The notes under the pieces are model-generated. The model worked only from the letters and a program-made list of their open reading frames with translations. It did no database searches and was not told the origin of the DNA. From an uncultured Mesorhizobium sp. (GTDB lineage Bacteria; Pseudomonadota; Alphaproteobacteria; Rhizobiales; Rhizobiaceae), in contig CALFXR010000171.1 of assembly GCA_937958475.1 (NCBI GenBank), positions 1 through 43,043 on the forward strand: DNA of 43,043 nt. Direction: 5' to 3'. Each line of letters starts with the position of its first letter. The first letter of the stretch is position 1. The position numbers were made by a program, and so were the translations under genes. Of the stretch, positions 41,197-43,043 are shown piece by piece.

Positions 41197-41209
41197 GGAG
41201 GATCGCAAG

Positions 41210-41470
41210 ATGGGCGATATGCTGATCCGCGGGATCGATCCGGAACTGAAGCGGCGCATCGAGGAGAGCGCGCGCCGTAACGGCCGCAGCCTCTCCGAGG
41301 AAGCCATCGCGGCGATGCAGAAGAGCTACGCCCTCCAGGACGCCCGCACCGACAAGGCAGGAAATCGGCTCCGGCAATTGGCCGGTGGTGCGTTCTTCAC
41401 GCCGGAAGAGTTCGCCGCCGTCGAGGCCTCGCGACACGAGGCCGATCGCGCTCCTCCGGACCTGGGCTGA
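41210..41470 (+). CDS. FitA-like ribbon-helix-helix antitoxin
   Basis: This 86-residue antitoxin is probably a DNA-binding dimer. Its N-terminal ribbon-helix-helix domain reads MGDMLIRGIDPELKRRIEES and RRNGRSLSEEAIAAMQKS, typical for FitA/plasmid stability proteins. The C-terminal part, with LAGGAFFTPEEFAAVEASRH, should block the PIN toxin. AAGGAGG lies eight bases before ATG 41210. The stop is six bases before the GTG of the toxin, so both come from one transcript. The perfect palindrome upstream is the expected operator. Confidence 0.88.
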   Translation: MGDMLIRGIDPELKRRIEESARRNGRSLSEEAIAAMQKSYALQDARTDKAGNRLRQLAGGAFFTPEEFAAVEASRHEADRAPPDLG

Positions 41471-41476
41471 GCCGAC

Positions 41477-41902
41477 GTGATCGTCCTCGACACGAACGTC
41501 GTCTCCGAGGCGTTCTCGCGGGGCGGCATCGATCCCAGAGTTCTGGGTTGGCTGAATGCTCAGGAGCCGGCGTCGCTGTTTCTTTCCACGATGGTGTTCG
41601 CCGAACTCTGGTACGGTGCGCATCTGGTCCGCGAGCCGGCCCGCCGCGAAGGACTTCTGCAGGCGATCGCGCGTGTCCGCGGCGAGTATGAGGGCCGCAT
41701 CCTCGCATTCGGCGAGACTGCGGCCGAGTTCTACGGCCGCATCGCCGCGACGCGCCGGCTGGCCGGGCGGCCGATCGAGACCAAGGACGCCATGATCGCC
41801 GCGATCTGCATGGCGCACGACGCCACGCTCGCCACCCGCAACGTCCGCGACTTCGCCGGGCTTGACCTCGCGGTGGTAAACCCGTTTGAAGCGGGGGCCT
41901 GA
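41477..41902 (+). CDS. FitB-like PIN-domain toxin
   Basis: This 141-residue toxin is probably an Mg2+-dependent RNase. The PIN residues are Asp5 in MIVLDTNVVSEAF, Glu43 in FAELWYGA, Asp104 in IETKDAMIAAI and Asp125 in TRNVRDFAGLDLAVVNPF. The DTNVVSE start and NVxDF end are the FitB signature. The start codon is GTG 41477. Its gene ends 40 bases before fmt, so readthrough into fmt is likely. Together with FitA it forms a module inserted between def and fmt. Confidence 0.9.
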   Translation: MIVLDTNVVSEAFSRGGIDPRVLGWLNAQEPASLFLSTMVFAELWYGAHLVREPARREGLLQAIARVRGEYEGRILAFGETAAEFYGRIAATRRLAGRPIETKDAMIAAICMAHDATLATRNVRDFAGLDLAVVNPFEAGA

Positions 41903-41942
41903 CCCGCCGGGTCGGGCGACACGCAAACCTGCTCGGGACAGA

Positions 41943-42878
41943 ATGCCGCTGCGCATCGTCTTCATGGGAACGCCCGACTTCTCGGTCGCCACGCTGCGCG
42001 CGCTGGCCGCGGCCGGCCACGACATCGTCGCCGTCTATTCGCAGCCGCCGCGCCCGGCCGGCCGCCGCGGGCTCGAACTGACCCCGTCGCCGGTGCAGCG
42101 CGAAGCCGAGCGCCTGGGCCTAGAGGTGCGCACGCCGGTGTCGCTGAAGGGCGAGGCCGAGCAGGCCGCGTTCCGCGCGCTTCGTGCCGACGTCGCGGTC
42201 GTCGTCGCCTACGGCCTGCTGCTGCCGCTCGCCATCCTCGAAGGCACCCGGCTCGGCTGCTACAACGGCCACGCCTCGCTCCTGCCGCGCTGGCGCGGTG
42301 CCGCACCTATCCAGCGTGCGATCATGGCCGGCGATGCCGAGACCGGCATGATGATCATGAAGATGGACGCCGGCCTCGACACCGGCCCCGTCGCGCTCGC
42401 CGAGCGCGTGCCGATCGGCCCCACGACGACGGCCGGCGAACTCCACGACCGGCTGATGCAGGTCGGCGCCCGTCTCATGGTCGATGCCATGGCGCGGCTG
42501 GAGGCCGGCGAGCTGCCGCTCGTGGCGCAGCCGCAGGAAGGCGTCACCTACGCCCGCAAGATCGACAAGGCCGAGACCCGCATCGACTGGACGCGTCCGG
42601 CCCCCGAGGTCTGTGCCGCGATCCGCGGCCTCTCGCCCCATCCCGGCGCCTGGTGCGAGGTCGCCGTCGCCGGGCGGCCGGAGCGGCTGAAGGTGCTGCG
42701 CTGCGTCGTCGCCGAGGGCGCCGGCGCGCCCGGAACCGTGCTTGCCGACGACGTGACGGTGGCCTGCGGCGAGGGCGCCGTGCGCCTGGTCGAGGTGCAG
42801 CGCGCCGGCGGCCGGCCGAGCGCGGCCGTCGATTTCCTGCGCGGCACCAGGATCGCCGTCGGCGAGAGATTGTCGTGA
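41943..42878 (+). CDS. fmt: Methionyl-tRNA formyltransferase
   Basis: This enzyme formylates Met on the initiator tRNA using 10-formyl-tetrahydrofolate. The 311-residue protein starts MPLRIVFMGTPDFSVATLRA. The formyl donor site is in GCYNGHASLLPRWRGAAPIQ (catalytic Asn and His), and the conserved Asp lies in MKMDAGLDTGPV. A C-terminal OB-like tRNA-binding domain (about 205-305) has YARKIDKAETRIDW. I chose ATG 41943; the frame upstream overlaps the toxin end. It is followed by truA after 44 bases. Confidence 0.96.
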   Translation: MPLRIVFMGTPDFSVATLRALAAAGHDIVAVYSQPPRPAGRRGLELTPSPVQREAERLGLEVRTPVSLKGEAEQAAFRALRADVAVVVAYGLLLPLAILEGTRLGCYNGHASLLPRWRGAAPIQRAIMAGDAETGMMIMKMDAGLDTGPVALAERVPIGPTTTAGELHDRLMQVGARLMVDAMARLEAGELPLVAQPQEGVTYARKIDKAETRIDWTRPAPEVCAAIRGLSPHPGAWCEVAVAGRPERLKVLRCVVAEGAGAPGTVLADDVTVACGEGAVRLVEVQRAGGRPSAAVDFLRGTRIAVGERLS

Positions 42879-42922
42879 CCGCCCGGCTGCTCCGCGTCCC
42901 GATGTTGGAAGGCTGCTAGCCG

Positions 42923-43043
42923 ATGCCGCGCTACCGCCTCGACATCGAGTACGACGGAACCGCCTACGCCGGCTGGCAGCGCCAGGCCGGGCAGCATTCC
43001 GTGCAGGCGGCGATCGAGCAGGCGACCCTCGCCTTCTGCGGCG
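42923..43043 (+). CDS. truA: tRNA pseudouridine(38-40) synthase TruA (3' partial)
   Basis: The window ends inside this gene. The 40 visible residues, beginning MPRYRLDIEYDGTAYAGWQR and continuing QAGQHSVQAAIEQAT, are the typical TruA N-terminus, with EYDGT and GWQRQ. The catalytic Asp lies beyond the window. TruA modifies uridines 38-40 in the anticodon arm of tRNA. The location after def and fmt is common in Hyphomicrobiales. Confidence 0.92.
   Translation, partial: MPRYRLDIEYDGTAYAGWQRQAGQHSVQAAIEQATLAFCG

Noticed and set aside
41903..41942. Terminator between fitB and fmt
   Set aside because: GACCC-GCC-GGGTC is only five pairs with no T-run, too weak to support.

Overview
The window is a GC-rich chromosomal segment from an alphaproteobacterium. 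It most probably belongs to Hyphomicrobiales (Rhizobiales), in the Mesorhizobium/Phyllobacteriaceae neighbourhood. This rests on gene content and order (tad/cpa pilus locus; membrane-anchored cytochrome c next to kdsB and pheA; small SRP RNA followed by dnaX-ybaB-recR; def-fmt-truA), on a DnaX that has lost most of its zinc cysteines, and on an intergenic palindrome of a type I associate with rhizobial genomes. The genus is inferred from memory of such genomes. There are no tRNA or rRNA genes, no CRISPR array and no insertion sequence.

Layout. (1) 1-524: 3' end of a PhnD-like periplasmic binding protein. (2) 530-12752: a nearly complete Flp/Tad pilus locus. Two TadE-like pseudopilins and a stand-alone secretin-N-domain protein lie on the minus strand. 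The Flp pilin, CpaA, CpaB, CpaC, CpaD, CpaE, CpaF, TadB and TadC lie on the plus strand. The TadD-like TPR lipoprotein is convergent with TadC across an 18-bp terminator stem. (3) 12881-15573: M17 aminopeptidase, MarR regulator and NlpC/P60 peptidase. (4) 25845-15585, minus strand: a Yej-type peptide ABC operon with two consecutive binding proteins, YejB, YejE and YejF, ending in a GhrA-like dehydrogenase. Two toxin-antitoxin modules (VapBC, and an HTH-PIN pair) sit between yejE and yejF. (5) 25997-28552: cytochrome c, divergent from kdsB and pheA. (6) 28620-29923: an SbtA-like bicarbonate permease with a PII-like partner. (7) 30047-31442: NudC and a HIT protein. (8) 31591-34754: SRP RNA, dnaX, ybaB, recR. 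(9) 34791-39194: a 44-bp perfect inverted repeat, a lytic transglycosylase, an LLM flavin oxidoreductase, two small charged proteins and a cation-diffusion facilitator. (10) 39263-43043: rmuC, then def, a FitAB toxin-antitoxin pair, fmt and the start of truA.

How the genes work together. The tad genes encode the pilin, its peptidase, the outer-membrane secretin, the ATPase, the inner-membrane platform and accessory lipoproteins of one surface-adhesion machine. The yej operon encodes one peptide importer. dnaX/ybaB/recR and def/fmt/truA are housekeeping operons.

The most striking features are three PIN-domain toxin modules embedded in otherwise standard operons, each with its own palindrome; the SbtA/PII-like pair in what looks like a heterotroph; and a long perfect inverted repeat whose last bases form the ribosome-binding site of the transglycosylase gene. 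I see no clearly unprecedented multi-gene system. The HTH-PIN pair coupled to yejF and the twin binding proteins are the best places to look for new biology.
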